NCBI GenBank assembly: GCA_905193085.1
Contig: CAJJNI010000025.1
Location: 1-17,108, forward strand
DNA from: an uncultured Lachnospiraceae bacterium
Lineage (GTDB): Bacteria; Bacillota; Clostridia; Lachnospirales; Lachnospiraceae
Direction: 5' to 3'
DNA: 17,108 nt
The notes beneath the pieces were generated by a model. That model searched no databases. It was not told the DNA's origin and was given only the letters and a program-made list of their open reading frames with translations. Both the position numbers and the translations under genes were made by a program. This document shows, piece by piece, positions 7,373-15,159 of the stretch; position 1 is the stretch's first letter; each line of letters opens with the position of its first letter.

Positions 7373-8553
7373 TATTTTTCACTCTCTTTTTCTTTGCGTA
7401 ATTTGTTAATAAAATCTTTCATTCTGCCTATCGCAACTTTCAAATCATCAAGTGAATAAGCATAGGATATTCTAAGATATCCTTCACCACAGTCACCAAA
7501 TGCAGTTCCCGGTACTACAGCTACTTTTTCTTCTTTAAGAAATCTTGTTGCAAATTCATCTGATGTCATTCCAAATTCTTTTATTGACGGAAATATGTAA
7601 AAAGCTCCAAAAGGCTCAAAACATTTCAAATTCATTTCTTTAAATTCGTGAACCAGATATCTGCGCCTTGCATTATAGGCTTCTTTCATTTTCTCCACTT
7701 CTTCATCACATTCACGCAATGCAACAACTGCCGCATACTGGCTGTTTGTCGGCGCACACATTATTGCAAACTGATGAAGTTTTAACATTTGTTTTAAAAT
7801 ATTTGCAGGTGCCGCAGCATATCCCAGTCTCCAGCCAGTCATGGCATATGATTTTGAAAAACCGTTTACAACAATTGTTCTTTCTTTCATGCCATCAAAT
7901 GACGCGATTGAGCAGTGTTCATCTTTAAATGTAAGTTCTGAATATATTTCATCTGATAACACATAAATATCATTTTCAATTATTACATCTACTATCTGTG
8001 CAAGCTCATCTTTTGTCATTATTGCACCTGTAGGATTATTCGGGAATGGCATTACAAGAATTTTTGTCTTCGGCGTAATTGCATTAACTAACTGCTCTTT
8101 TGTAAGTTTAAACTCATTTTCTTCTTTAAGTTCGATTATTTTCGGCACTCCGCCTGCCATGTATGCACATGGTAAATATGAAACATAGCTCGGCTGTGGA
8201 ATCAATACCTCATCACCCTCATCAAGCATTGTTCTGAATGCAATATCAATTGCTTCACTACCGCCTACAGTTACCATTATTTCACTGTTATAATCATATT
8301 TTACATTTATCTTTCTATCAAGATAGTTACTTATTTCCTGTTTTAACTCCTTAAGACCCGCATTAGATGTATAATAAGTTCTTCCTCTTTCTAATGAATA
8401 GATTCCTTCATCTCTTATTCTCCACGGAGTATCAAAATCAGGCTCTCCTACACCTAATGATATTGCATCTTCCATTTCGCTGACTATATCAAAAAACTTT
8501 CTTATTCCGGACGGTTCAACCTGAACTATTTTCTCTGATAATGGATTTCTCAT
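7372..8553 (-). CDS. PLP-dependent class I/II aminotransferase
   Basis: A 393-aa fold-type I aminotransferase. Visible features: N-terminal 'ISLGVGEPDFDTP' substrate loop (31-43), 'GGSEAID' cofactor phosphate region (97-103), 'PFPNNPTGA' (169-177) with the conserved Asn, 'LSDEIYSELTF' (199-209) with Asp201 and Tyr204, Schiff-base lysine Lys234 in 'GFSKSYAMTGWRLGY', and a C-terminal 'YLRISYAYS' with the arginine that binds the substrate carboxylate. The pattern is that of the aspartate/aromatic aminotransferase subgroup (PatA/AspC-like); the actual amino acid partner cannot be told. The ATG overlaps the stop of the upstream Lrp-type regulator (ATGA), so the two are translationally coupled and probably functionally linked: the regulator may sense the aminotransferase substrate or product. 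Confidence 0.93.
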   Translation of the reverse strand: MRNPLSEKIVQVEPSGIRKFFDIVSEMEDAISLGVGEPDFDTPWRIRDEGIYSLERGRTYYTSNAGLKELKQEISNYLDRKINVKYDYNSEIMVTVGGSEAIDIAFRTMLDEGDEVLIPQPSYVSYLPCAYMAGGVPKIIELKEENEFKLTKEQLVNAITPKTKILVMPFPNNPTGAIMTKDELAQIVDVIIENDIYVLSDEIYSELTFKDEHCSIASFDGMKERTIVVNGFSKSYAMTGWRLGYAAAPANILKQMLKLHQFAIMCAPTNSQYAAVVALRECDEEVEKMKEAYNARRRYLVHEFKEMNLKCFEPFGAFYIFPSIKEFGMTSDEFATRFLKEEKVAVVPGTAFGDCGEGYLRISYAYSLDDLKVAIGRMKDFINKLRKEKESEK

Positions 8554-9035
8554 GGTGTAATCTTCATCCTTTCATCTATAGAATTTGTATTTCCCATAAC
8601 TGTTCCGTGGTCTTTATATTTTTTCAAAATGAAATTGGTGGCAGTGCTTAACACGCCCTCAGTAGTCGCTAATTTATCAGATACAAATGATGAAACATCT
8701 CTCAATGTTTTTCCTTCAAGTGTTACCATCAAATCATATGCTCCTGAAATTAAAAATACCGCATTCACTTCAGGATATCTGTATATTTTCTCAGCTATTT
8801 TATCAAAACCCTGACCTCTTTGCGGTGCAACACGCACTTCAATCAGCGCAGTTACTTTATCTATTGTAGTTTTTTCCCAGTCTATGAGTGTGTGATAACC
8901 GCAGATAACTTTTTCTTTTTCCATAGCAGCTATTTCATTCATAACATCAATTTCATCTTCTCCAAGAAGTATAGCTAATTCTTTTAAATCTATACGACTG
9001 TTTTTTTCAATAAAGCTTAAAATCTTTTCACGCAT
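8550..9035 (-). CDS. Lrp/AsnC-family transcriptional regulator
   Basis: A 161-aa protein. An N-terminal winged helix-turn-helix ('SRIDLKELAILLGEDEIDVMNEIAAMEKEKVI', described here as residues about 13-44) is followed by a RAM/AsnC ligand-binding domain with 'ALIEVRVAPQ', 'PEVNAVFLISGAYDLMVTLEG' (about 89-109) and a C-terminal helix and strand. Lrp-type proteins form octamers and bind amino acids. The HTH contains several acidic residues in the recognition region, less basic than typical Lrp. It overlaps the aminotransferase start by four bases and lies 14 bases after the AIR-synthase-like gene. Autoregulation would need a binding site upstream; none was recognised. Confidence 0.92.
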   Translation of the reverse strand: MREKILSFIEKNSRIDLKELAILLGEDEIDVMNEIAAMEKEKVICGYHTLIDWEKTTIDKVTALIEVRVAPQRGQGFDKIAEKIYRYPEVNAVFLISGAYDLMVTLEGKTLRDVSSFVSDKLATTEGVLSTATNFILKKYKDHGTVMGNTNSIDERMKITP

Positions 9036-9049
9036 AATATCATCTCTTT

Positions 9050-10033
9050 CTATTTGAGCTCATTATCATTATAAATATAATCCTGGCACGCAGGCGTAAG
9101 ATGTCTTACCTCATCTTCATTTACTATAACTCTGTCATTGCTGTCGGTTGTACGCCCGACAACAACCGCATTTATATTTTTCAGGGCTAACTGTCTGCAA
9201 ATAGCTTCTCCGTTATCTGCCGCAATAATAACACTTCCGGTTGAAAGAAATTCATACGGATTTATATGTAAACATTCACATACTTCTACCGTTTCCTGTT
9301 TTACCGGTATTTTCTTTATGTCAACCTCTATTCCTACTCCTGATGCATAAGCAAATTCCCATAATGCTGCAAATATTCCGCCTTCTGCCGCATCATGGAC
9401 AACTGATGCACCTAATTGGTATGCCTCTAACGATTCAGTGGAAGAATCTATATAATCTCCAAATCGGACTGCTTCATCTACCAGATAATTTGGCAGTGTT
9501 TTTTTCAGTTTTTCATTATACTTTTCTGCAACTATGGATGTGCCCTCAAGAGCTATCCACTTTGTTATTACAATGTCCTGATTCGGCTTTGCATTAGGGA
9601 CAAAATCAATTATGTCATTAAAACCTGTTCCGGTCATAGTTACAACCGGAACATTTACATCTTTACTTACAGTTGTATGACCGCCCATAATCTGCATATT
9701 ATAAACAGCACATTTTTGGTCTATAGTCTTTACTATTTCTTTTAACAGTTTTTCGTCTGCTTCACAGGGAAAAACTATAGATAGCATTACTGCCTGTGCA
9801 ACTCCTGCCGCACAGGCTATATGATTTACCATGTGTACAAACTCATTTTCAAGCTGCTTAATTGAATTTACACTGATGCTTCTTGTCGAAAACACCTGTC
9901 TTTTTCCATGCGGAATAATAACACTTGCATCTCTGCCTATTCCACTTCCTAATTCTATGCACGGATTAGTGCTTTTTATTACACGAAGCACAGAACGGTC
10001 AAGTACCGCCTGAGATATTTTTCCCTGTCTCAT
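9050..10033 (-). CDS. AIR synthase-related (PurM/HypE/SelD/ThiL superfamily) protein
   Basis: A 327-aa ATP-binding enzyme of the PurM-like superfamily. 'GIGRDASVI' (31-39) occupies the position of the G-D-D-A-A-V metal/ATP motif, 'IMGGHTTV' (115-122) matches the 'GGDT/GGHT' phosphate loop, and 'VVHDAAEGGIFAALWEFA' (211-228) matches the 'HDxTxGG' motif of HypE, followed by 'GVGIEVD'. The C-terminal Cys tail of HypE and the catalytic Cys/Sec of SelD are missing, so neither of those activities should be assigned; the reaction is unknown. I chose the ATG at 10033 because AAAGGTGG lies 8 bases upstream; a GTG four codons earlier sits inside that site. It is 17 bases from the VanW-type gene and 14 from the Lrp-type regulator, so it shares their operon. 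Confidence 0.87.
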   Translation of the reverse strand: MRQGKISQAVLDRSVLRVIKSTNPCIELGSGIGRDASVIIPHGKRQVFSTRSISVNSIKQLENEFVHMVNHIACAAGVAQAVMLSIVFPCEADEKLLKEIVKTIDQKCAVYNMQIMGGHTTVSKDVNVPVVTMTGTGFNDIIDFVPNAKPNQDIVITKWIALEGTSIVAEKYNEKLKKTLPNYLVDEAVRFGDYIDSSTESLEAYQLGASVVHDAAEGGIFAALWEFAYASGVGIEVDIKKIPVKQETVEVCECLHINPYEFLSTGSVIIAADNGEAICRQLALKNINAVVVGRTTDSNDRVIVNEDEVRHLTPACQDYIYNDNELK

Positions 10034-10050
10034 ATTTTTGTCCACCTTTA

Positions 10051-11673
10051 TTATTGTGCCGGTTGTCCCTGCTGCTGTTCTGCCGGCTGCTGTTCTGCCG
10101 GCTGCTGTTCTGCCGGCTGCTGTCCCTCGGCCGGTGTCTGCTCTGCTGCTGTTGCAGGGTCGGTAACAACACCTTCTGCTGCCGCATCCGGTGAAACAGC
10201 TTCCTCATTCGCTGTAGTAGCCGCAGCCGCATACTTTCCTATTACTGCTCTTGCCGCAGCCTCGTCATTCGCCGCAATTGCCGCATTTAATTCATTAAGT
10301 GCCTCAGGTGATGCATTAGCAGTTCCCACACTTATAACTGTGGGAGACATACTGTAGGTACTGTGATTGACAACTTCTCTTGACTGTTCAACACCATTAT
10401 TATATACAATTTTCCATAACTGTGCTACGACACCTTTATGTGAACTCTGAGTTTTTGAAATACTACCAAAATTATCTGATGTTGCCCTTAACTGTGTTGT
10501 AGGCTCTGTCTCTGAAACAGTTTCACTGACATATTCTACACTTCTCGAAGAATCTCTTGTTTCTACACCATATATATTAAAAGTAATCTTTTTTTCTTCT
10601 GTTATACCTTCAATATAAACAGGATACTCCGTATTATTTACAAATTTAAAATCCTTATATGTTCCCGCTATCGCTGCGTCTTTAGACGGGTCAACATATG
10701 TTACAATCATTGAATGATTAGAACGCTGTGTAACTTCAAGTTCTGACTTAAGGACCGCATTATAAAGTGTTGTTGATACCTGACATATTCCTCCTCCCGG
10801 AGATTCTACAACCTGTCCGTTTTCATATGAAGCAGCCATAAAATACCCATTTTCAATTGTAATAGGACTTATAACCTGATATGTCGAAAACTCATCACCC
10901 GGATAAAGTAATGTACCATTAATTAAACTTGCCCCTCTTTGAACATTCCCGCTTCTTGCTGCTCCTGAACTTTTGTAAGAAGTAGTGGCTGTTCCAAGCA
11001 AATCACCAACCTTGTCCAAATCAGCACCGGCTGCTCTTGGCTGGGTCACTACAGTGACAAGGTCTATATCAGCTTCTGTTCCATTAAATCCCTGTGCAAA
11101 ATAATCTTTAACTGCATTTACTGATGCATCTACATCGAGTGAAACACCCTCACTTCCTTCAGTAACAGCAAATCCTGATGATGTTTTTGTAAGTCCTGCA
11201 TCAACTGCTGCCACATCAAAACCTCTGCATTTTTCTTCAAGAACAGCCCTGATTGCATCGTCGGAAAATTCCAAAGGAAGATTTATCACGCTTCCATTTG
11301 TCTCAAGGTCTTTTCTTTCTTTATAGCGCTTTACAATATTTCCTGACTTTCCAAGCTTTAATGCATGTTTTACTATACTTTCAGTATCACAGTTAAAACC
11401 AAGCTCTGATGCAGTTACAGAAACCTTATTCTCACCAACATTTAAATTTACTGCCGTTCCACTTATGCTGTTGGCATATTCATTTACTGCGTCTAATGCA
11501 TCATCATAAGTCATACCTGAAACATCTACAGAACCTATATGGATTCCATCACTTATAGTATCCGCCTTATCCTGCTTTGCAAATGCACAAATACCTGCAG
11601 ATAATAAAAGACAAATAAGCAAAGCACCGGTAATATACTTTAACTTATGTTTTACACCTGACTTTGACAACAT
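10051..11673 (-). CDS. VanW-family secreted/surface protein with peptidoglycan-binding-like domain
   Basis: A 540-aa protein. Residues 1-10 are basic and 11-32 hydrophobic (signal peptide or anchor, ending in 'AGICAFAK'). Residues about 45-205 resemble the PG_binding_4 repeats found with VanW ('IGSVDVSGMTYDDALDAV'). The VanW domain spans about 228-360, with the hallmark 'PGGGICQVSTTLYNAVL' (292-308). Residues 415-451 ('LWKIVYNNGVEQSREVV', then 'PTVISVGT') look like a G5-type or VanW-terminal strand unit. The last 90 residues are Ala/Glu-rich and end in PAEQQ repeats. The ATG has AAGGAG 7 bases upstream. VanW proteins are common in clostridia; despite the name, nothing here indicates vancomycin resistance. 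Function is unknown, presumably at the cell wall. Confidence 0.92.
   Translation of the reverse strand: MLSKSGVKHKLKYITGALLICLLLSAGICAFAKQDKADTISDGIHIGSVDVSGMTYDDALDAVNEYANSISGTAVNLNVGENKVSVTASELGFNCDTESIVKHALKLGKSGNIVKRYKERKDLETNGSVINLPLEFSDDAIRAVLEEKCRGFDVAAVDAGLTKTSSGFAVTEGSEGVSLDVDASVNAVKDYFAQGFNGTEADIDLVTVVTQPRAAGADLDKVGDLLGTATTSYKSSGAARSGNVQRGASLINGTLLYPGDEFSTYQVISPITIENGYFMAASYENGQVVESPGGGICQVSTTLYNAVLKSELEVTQRSNHSMIVTYVDPSKDAAIAGTYKDFKFVNNTEYPVYIEGITEEKKITFNIYGVETRDSSRSVEYVSETVSETEPTTQLRATSDNFGSISKTQSSHKGVVAQLWKIVYNNGVEQSREVVNHSTYSMSPTVISVGTANASPEALNELNAAIAANDEAAARAVIGKYAAAATTANEEAVSPDAAAEGVVTDPATAAEQTPAEGQQPAEQQPAEQQPAEQQQGQPAQ
10071..10130. repeat. 15-bp coding tandem repeat (PAEQQ) in the VanW-family C-terminus
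   Basis: Three perfect copies of gctgctgttctgccg (10071-10115) plus a diverged fourth copy (10116-10130). On the minus strand they encode PAEQQ units. The unit length is a multiple of three, so slippage changes tail length without breaking the frame. GC content is clearly higher than in the surroundings. Confidence 0.9.
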
Positions 11674-11751
11674 AGTTTTTCTCCTTTTTCATTAAGTTAT
11701 TGTAATGATTTGACAATATCTCTTGTTTTATGTATAGTTGTGTAAGATAAT

Positions 11752-11853
11752 TTAAACCCACACACTTACTAAAGATAATACCATAGCAGCTACAAGAATA
11801 ATTCCTATCGCACCTGCTATAATTTTATTGTTTTTTGCATTAAAAAATTTCAT
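11752..11853 (-). CDS. small 33-aa single-pass membrane peptide
   Basis: An ORF of 33 codons with ATG preceded by AAAGGAG at 9 bases. The product starts MKFFNAKNNKIIAG and continues with a hydrophobic stretch (residues about 11-33) rich in Ile, Val, Ala and Leu, ending SVWV: a basic N-terminus plus one transmembrane helix. It is the first gene ahead of the VanW-family gene, with 78 bases between and no terminator, so it is likely co-transcribed. Such short basic-plus-hydrophobic peptides do occur in Lachnospiraceae, but I cannot name a family. The good ribosome binding site and conserved-looking composition argue that it is real; expression is not shown. Confidence 0.68.
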   Translation of the reverse strand: MKFFNAKNNKIIAGAIGIILVAAMVLSLVSVWV

Positions 11854-11888
11854 TGACCTGTACTCCTTTCTATGTACTTATGTTAAAA

Positions 11889-11905
11889 GTCACAATATAT
11901 GTGAC
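11889..11905. promoter_or_regulatory. palindromic candidate operator between divergent genes
   Basis: gtcaca (11889-11894), five bases, tgtgac (11900-11905): a perfect 6-5-6 inverted repeat in the 110-base gap between the 33-aa peptide gene (minus) and the TPR-like gene (plus). It would sit near the start of transcription of both. It does not match a regulator I can name; it has CRP half-site letters in the opposite arrangement. No convincing promoter hexamers were found on either side. Confidence 0.45.
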
Positions 11906-11963
11906 AAAATAACTTAATAATATACCCCGCAGTTTATAAAAATAAGTATTGGAGGTAAAAATA

Positions 11964-12593
11964 ATGATTAAACTTATATTTGTTGCTGTATTAATTTTTT
12001 TCATGCTGTGGCTGTCTGTAAATATAAACCGTTCATACCGTAAGGACAGACAAACAAAGGAAACCTTCCTTGACAGAGAAACACAGGCAAACGCAACAAG
12101 AAAACAGTCTCTTGATGAACTTGATTATATCACAATTCCATTGGACAAACTACCTTTTTGTAATGAAAATAACAATGATTTTTCTGAATATGAAGACAAA
12201 ATAAAGCTACTCTCATCAAAAAATATAGTAAACTTCACTGGAATGAGTAATACCGATTTAAAACTTGAATACGGTGCTGCAAACTTAAACCTGTTATCTG
12301 AATACGACAGAAATTACACTGAGCTTGTCAGAACCCTTTATCTGTGGGGAAAAGTCTTGTACGACAATAATAAAATCAGTGAAGCAAAACAGGTTCTTGA
12401 ATATGCAGTTTCAATAAATTGTGACATAAGCCAGATTTATTTTATTTTAGCCGATATCTATGTTGAGTGCCACGAAACCGGCTCAATTTATAATTTAATC
12501 AAAAAAGCAAACGGATTAAACAGCCTTATGAAAAACAGCATTGTAAATAAGCTTAACGAAATCCTCGCTCAATCCGGCCATACTCCCGAATAA
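11964..12593 (+). CDS. membrane-anchored TPR-like hypothetical protein
   Basis: A 209-aa protein and the only convincing plus-strand gene. Residues 2-19 form a transmembrane helix, followed by 'NRSYRKDRQ' (positive, so the rest is probably cytoplasmic). A linker with 'LDYITIPLDKLPF' (53-65) leads to a helical region in which about 118-185 resembles tetratricopeptide repeats ('TLYLWGKVLYDNNKISEAKQ', 'AVSINCDISQIYFILADIYV'). TPR units normally mediate protein-protein contacts; partner unknown. I took the ATG at 11964 because GGAGG lies 8 bases upstream; the in-frame codon at 11949 falls before that site. Its last 41 bases overlap the 3' end of the convergent exonuclease gene. Confidence 0.82.
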   Translation: MIKLIFVAVLIFFMLWLSVNINRSYRKDRQTKETFLDRETQANATRKQSLDELDYITIPLDKLPFCNENNNDFSEYEDKIKLLSSKNIVNFTGMSNTDLKLEYGAANLNLLSEYDRNYTELVRTLYLWGKVLYDNNKISEAKQVLEYAVSINCDISQIYFILADIYVECHETGSIYNLIKKANGLNSLMKNSIVNKLNEILAQSGHTPE

Positions 12594-13269
12594 TACTGTC
12601 TATCTTGCGTGAAGCATCACTTTTAGTCAATTCATTTATATTATCCACAGAAAGTCCATGATAATTAAGCAAATCTGTCAGATACCTTATCTGAGCCGCT
12701 GTTATCGGGCTTTCTTTTTTTGGCTTGTAGGTAAGTTTAAATGATTTAAAAAGCTCTTCTTCATCACCAAACATGTCCTGAAATATGTTATAAAGCTTCA
12801 TAGCTGATTCTGCATCTTCATAAGCACGGTGGCTCACACTCGGAGGAATATTAAAATATTCACAAAGATATGATAACGAGCGGCTTTCAAGCTCCTTAAG
12901 CTTATTTCTCGCAATCTTTAATGTATCGACTGCATCGTTTGGAATCTGTAATTTATATTTCATTGATTTGGCTTTGAGGAAACTGTAATCGAACCGTATA
13001 TTATGTCCAAGCAGAACATATCCTTTACAAAAATCACAAATTTCGTCCATTGCCTGACGCTCCGGTATACCTGTTGTTGTCATACTTTTAGTTATTCCGG
13101 TAAGTTCAACTACCTGCTTTGGTATATCACCATCAATATTAAGCAGTGTACCATAGGTGTCCACTACATTGCCATCAACAACTTTTACGGCTCCTATTTC
13201 AAGAATTTCACTTTTAACAGGGTCAATCCCCGTAGTCTCCAAATCAAGTGCCACATATGTGTTTATCAT
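12553..13269 (-). CDS. DnaQ-like 3'-5' exonuclease (DEDDh)
   Basis: A 238-aa protein with the complete DEDDh site: ExoI 'ALDLETTGIDP' with Asp9 and Glu11, ExoII 'LGHNIRFDYSFL' with Asp94, and ExoIII 'SHRAYEDAESA' with His147 and Asp152. These residues bind two metals and remove nucleotides from 3' ends. Residues about 1-165 form the nuclease; the C-terminal 70 residues ('PITAAQIRYLTDLLNYHGLS' onward) are an extra helical domain of a kind also seen with other exonucleases and helicases of clostridia. It is too short for PolC and is more like a stand-alone epsilon-type or repair exonuclease. The ATG has GGAGG 6 bases upstream. It follows the radical SAM gene by 14 bases. Confidence 0.92.
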   Translation of the reverse strand: MINTYVALDLETTGIDPVKSEILEIGAVKVVDGNVVDTYGTLLNIDGDIPKQVVELTGITKSMTTTGIPERQAMDEICDFCKGYVLLGHNIRFDYSFLKAKSMKYKLQIPNDAVDTLKIARNKLKELESRSLSYLCEYFNIPPSVSHRAYEDAESAMKLYNIFQDMFGDEEELFKSFKLTYKPKKESPITAAQIRYLTDLLNYHGLSVDNINELTKSDASRKIDSIIREYGRIERGFR

Positions 13270-13283
13270 AAGTTTCCTCCAAA

Positions 13284-14996
13284 CTAATCAGTATTAATCT
13301 GTATTATTTCAGCTTCTTTATTTATAGGATTTCTATTGATATAATCAAACAGGTATACTTTTCTATCTCCATTTTGTCTGTCCACGATTTCCATGTGAGT
13401 CATTTTTAACATCTGTTTAAAATTATATTGTTCATAACCTTTTAAATATCTGCGTTCTTTCTCTTCTTCCCTGAAAAAGTCATAAACTTCATCTTTGTAT
13501 TTTGAAATATCAGGCGCCCAGAGCGGCCTGTTTTTCAAATTATCCCTTGCATATAAATCAATAATAAGCAGTTCTGTTATATCAGACAGTATATCTGGAA
13601 ACCTGTACTCAACAAACTCTCTTAATATATCGTACCTTGCCATTCTTGAATGGCTCATTCTGTTGTATGATTTCCTCTTGTAAAATGAAGCAAGCTCATC
13701 AAATAAATCAAACGGGTTATCATATTTATTCAATAATTCCTTTAAAGTATATGAAAACTGGTCACTGTTATAGTACACCTCGACCATATCTTCTATGCCT
13801 TTAAGTCTGATTATTTCATCATAACTTATCCATTTTGTAGAAAACACCTCATACGGTGGAAATGCACTGTATTTTATATTATATTCTTCTGCCATTTCAT
13901 ACATATATGAGCCTTTAAGAACTTTCAGGAAACCAAGCTGCAGCTGGTTTGGTTTCATTTCAAATACATCTTTAAATGATTTTCTAAAACTGTCGAAATT
14001 CTCATAAGGAAGACCTGCAATCAAATCCAGATGCTGGTGTATGTTTTCATGCTCAAGAACATGAGCCACAGAGTCTCTAAGCTTGTCCAAATCCATTGTT
14101 CTTCTTATTTCACTGAGAGTTTTATCGTTAGTTGACTGAACGCCTATTTCCAACTGTATTAAACCGCGCCGCATATTTTTAAAAATTTCAAAGTCTTCTT
14201 CCTGCAATAAATCTGCTCCGACTTCAAAATGAAAATTTGTAATTCCTTTGTCGTTATCTATAAGAAACTGCCATATCTGTCTTGCCCTTAACCTGTCGCA
14301 ATTAAAAGTCCTGTCAACAAATTTTACCTGAGGAACATCATTATTAATGAAGAAAAGCAGTTCTTTTTTTACTTTATCCATACTTCTGAATCTTACTTTT
14401 TTATCGATTGATGAAAGACAGTAACTGCACGAGAACGGACAGCCTCTGCTGCTCTCATAATAAATAATTTTATTCTTGAAATCTGATATATTTTCATAGA
14501 CAAACGGTATTGAATCCATATTAACTAAATTTCTCATGCCATTATCATGTATTGTACCGTCTTTATCCCGATATGTAATTCCACTTAAATCACTTAACTT
14601 AATTTCATTATCATAATAACAGTTCAGCAATTCGGCAAAAGTCTCTTCTCCTTCGCCTCTCATTACTCCGGTAATATACGGATGTTCTTCTAAAAATCTT
14701 ACACTCTCATAAGAAACTTCCGGTCCGCCAACCCATATCGGAATATCCGGACATATTCTGTTAAAATCTTTAAACACTTCTTCTACAAACGTAATGTTCC
14801 ATATATAACATGATACAGCAACCAAATCCGGGTGATGGTTATATATTTCTCTTAAAATAACTTCCGGATATTCATTTATTGTATATTCTGCTATTGTAAT
14901 ATTATCTTCATATTTTCCTGAACATGCTTTTAAATTATAAACAGCCAGATTAGAATGAATATATTTTGCATTTATTGCAACCAGTAAAATATTCAT
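13284..14996 (-). CDS. B12-binding-domain radical SAM protein (DUF4080-like C-terminus)
   Basis: A 570-aa protein. Residues about 1-125 resemble a cobalamin-binding fold ('NILLVAINAKYIHSNLAVYN', 'PDLVAVSCYIWN', 'PIWVGGPEVSYE', 'VMRGEGEETF'). The classical DxHxxG cobalamin ligand motif is not evident, as in many members of this class. The radical SAM cluster is Cys186, Cys190 and Cys193 in 'RGCPFSCSYCLSS' (CxxxCxxC), followed by the (beta/alpha) barrel with 'LIQLEIGVQSTND' and 'HLDLIAGLPYE'. Residues about 370-550 form the C-terminal domain that I associate with DUF4080. The family is widespread in clostridia and its substrate is unknown. ATG is preceded by GAGGAGG at 4 bases. It precedes the exonuclease closely. 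Confidence 0.92.
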   Translation of the reverse strand: MNILLVAINAKYIHSNLAVYNLKACSGKYEDNITIAEYTINEYPEVILREIYNHHPDLVAVSCYIWNITFVEEVFKDFNRICPDIPIWVGGPEVSYESVRFLEEHPYITGVMRGEGEETFAELLNCYYDNEIKLSDLSGITYRDKDGTIHDNGMRNLVNMDSIPFVYENISDFKNKIIYYESSRGCPFSCSYCLSSIDKKVRFRSMDKVKKELLFFINNDVPQVKFVDRTFNCDRLRARQIWQFLIDNDKGITNFHFEVGADLLQEEDFEIFKNMRRGLIQLEIGVQSTNDKTLSEIRRTMDLDKLRDSVAHVLEHENIHQHLDLIAGLPYENFDSFRKSFKDVFEMKPNQLQLGFLKVLKGSYMYEMAEEYNIKYSAFPPYEVFSTKWISYDEIIRLKGIEDMVEVYYNSDQFSYTLKELLNKYDNPFDLFDELASFYKRKSYNRMSHSRMARYDILREFVEYRFPDILSDITELLIIDLYARDNLKNRPLWAPDISKYKDEVYDFFREEEKERRYLKGYEQYNFKQMLKMTHMEIVDRQNGDRKVYLFDYINRNPINKEAEIIQINTD

Positions 14997-15068
14997 ATAT
15001 CCTCCTCTTTAATCCGCATTTGTGAAATATTTGACAAACTGTTTTCTACAGATACACTGCAACAAAAA

Positions 15069-15113
15069 GAAACCGTAAATGCTGCAAACATACACATAAC
15101 ATTTTACGGTTTC
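15069..15113 (-). terminator. rho-independent terminator after the FliD-like gene
   Basis: An 11-base-pair perfect stem (gaaaccgtaaa 15069-15079 with tttacggtttc 15103-15113). On the minus strand it is followed by TTTTTGTT. It lies about 47 bases after the stop of the 250-aa gene and isolates it from the radical SAM gene. Confidence 0.88.
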
Positions 15114-15159
15114 CTGTCTTTCGTATTGTATAGCTTAAACTGAACAGCTCTATTTAACT

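Noticed and set aside
10071..10130. Possible CRISPR-like array
   Set aside because: Units are 15 bases with no spacers and are in-frame coding repeats.
9999..10232. Minus-strand ORF encoding repeated SRQNS units across the end of the VanW-family gene
   Set aside because: It is the out-of-frame reading of the 15-bp repeats; no ribosome binding site, and two well-supported genes already use this DNA.
10051..11673. Vancomycin resistance determinant
   Set aside because: Only the VanW domain name suggests it; no vanHAX-type or vanRS-type genes are present and the family is common in susceptible clostridia.
15000..15035. Promoter TTGTCA-17-GATTAA ahead of the radical SAM gene
   Set aside because: The -10 is poor and the start would fall within the ribosome binding site; no usable promoter could be supported there.
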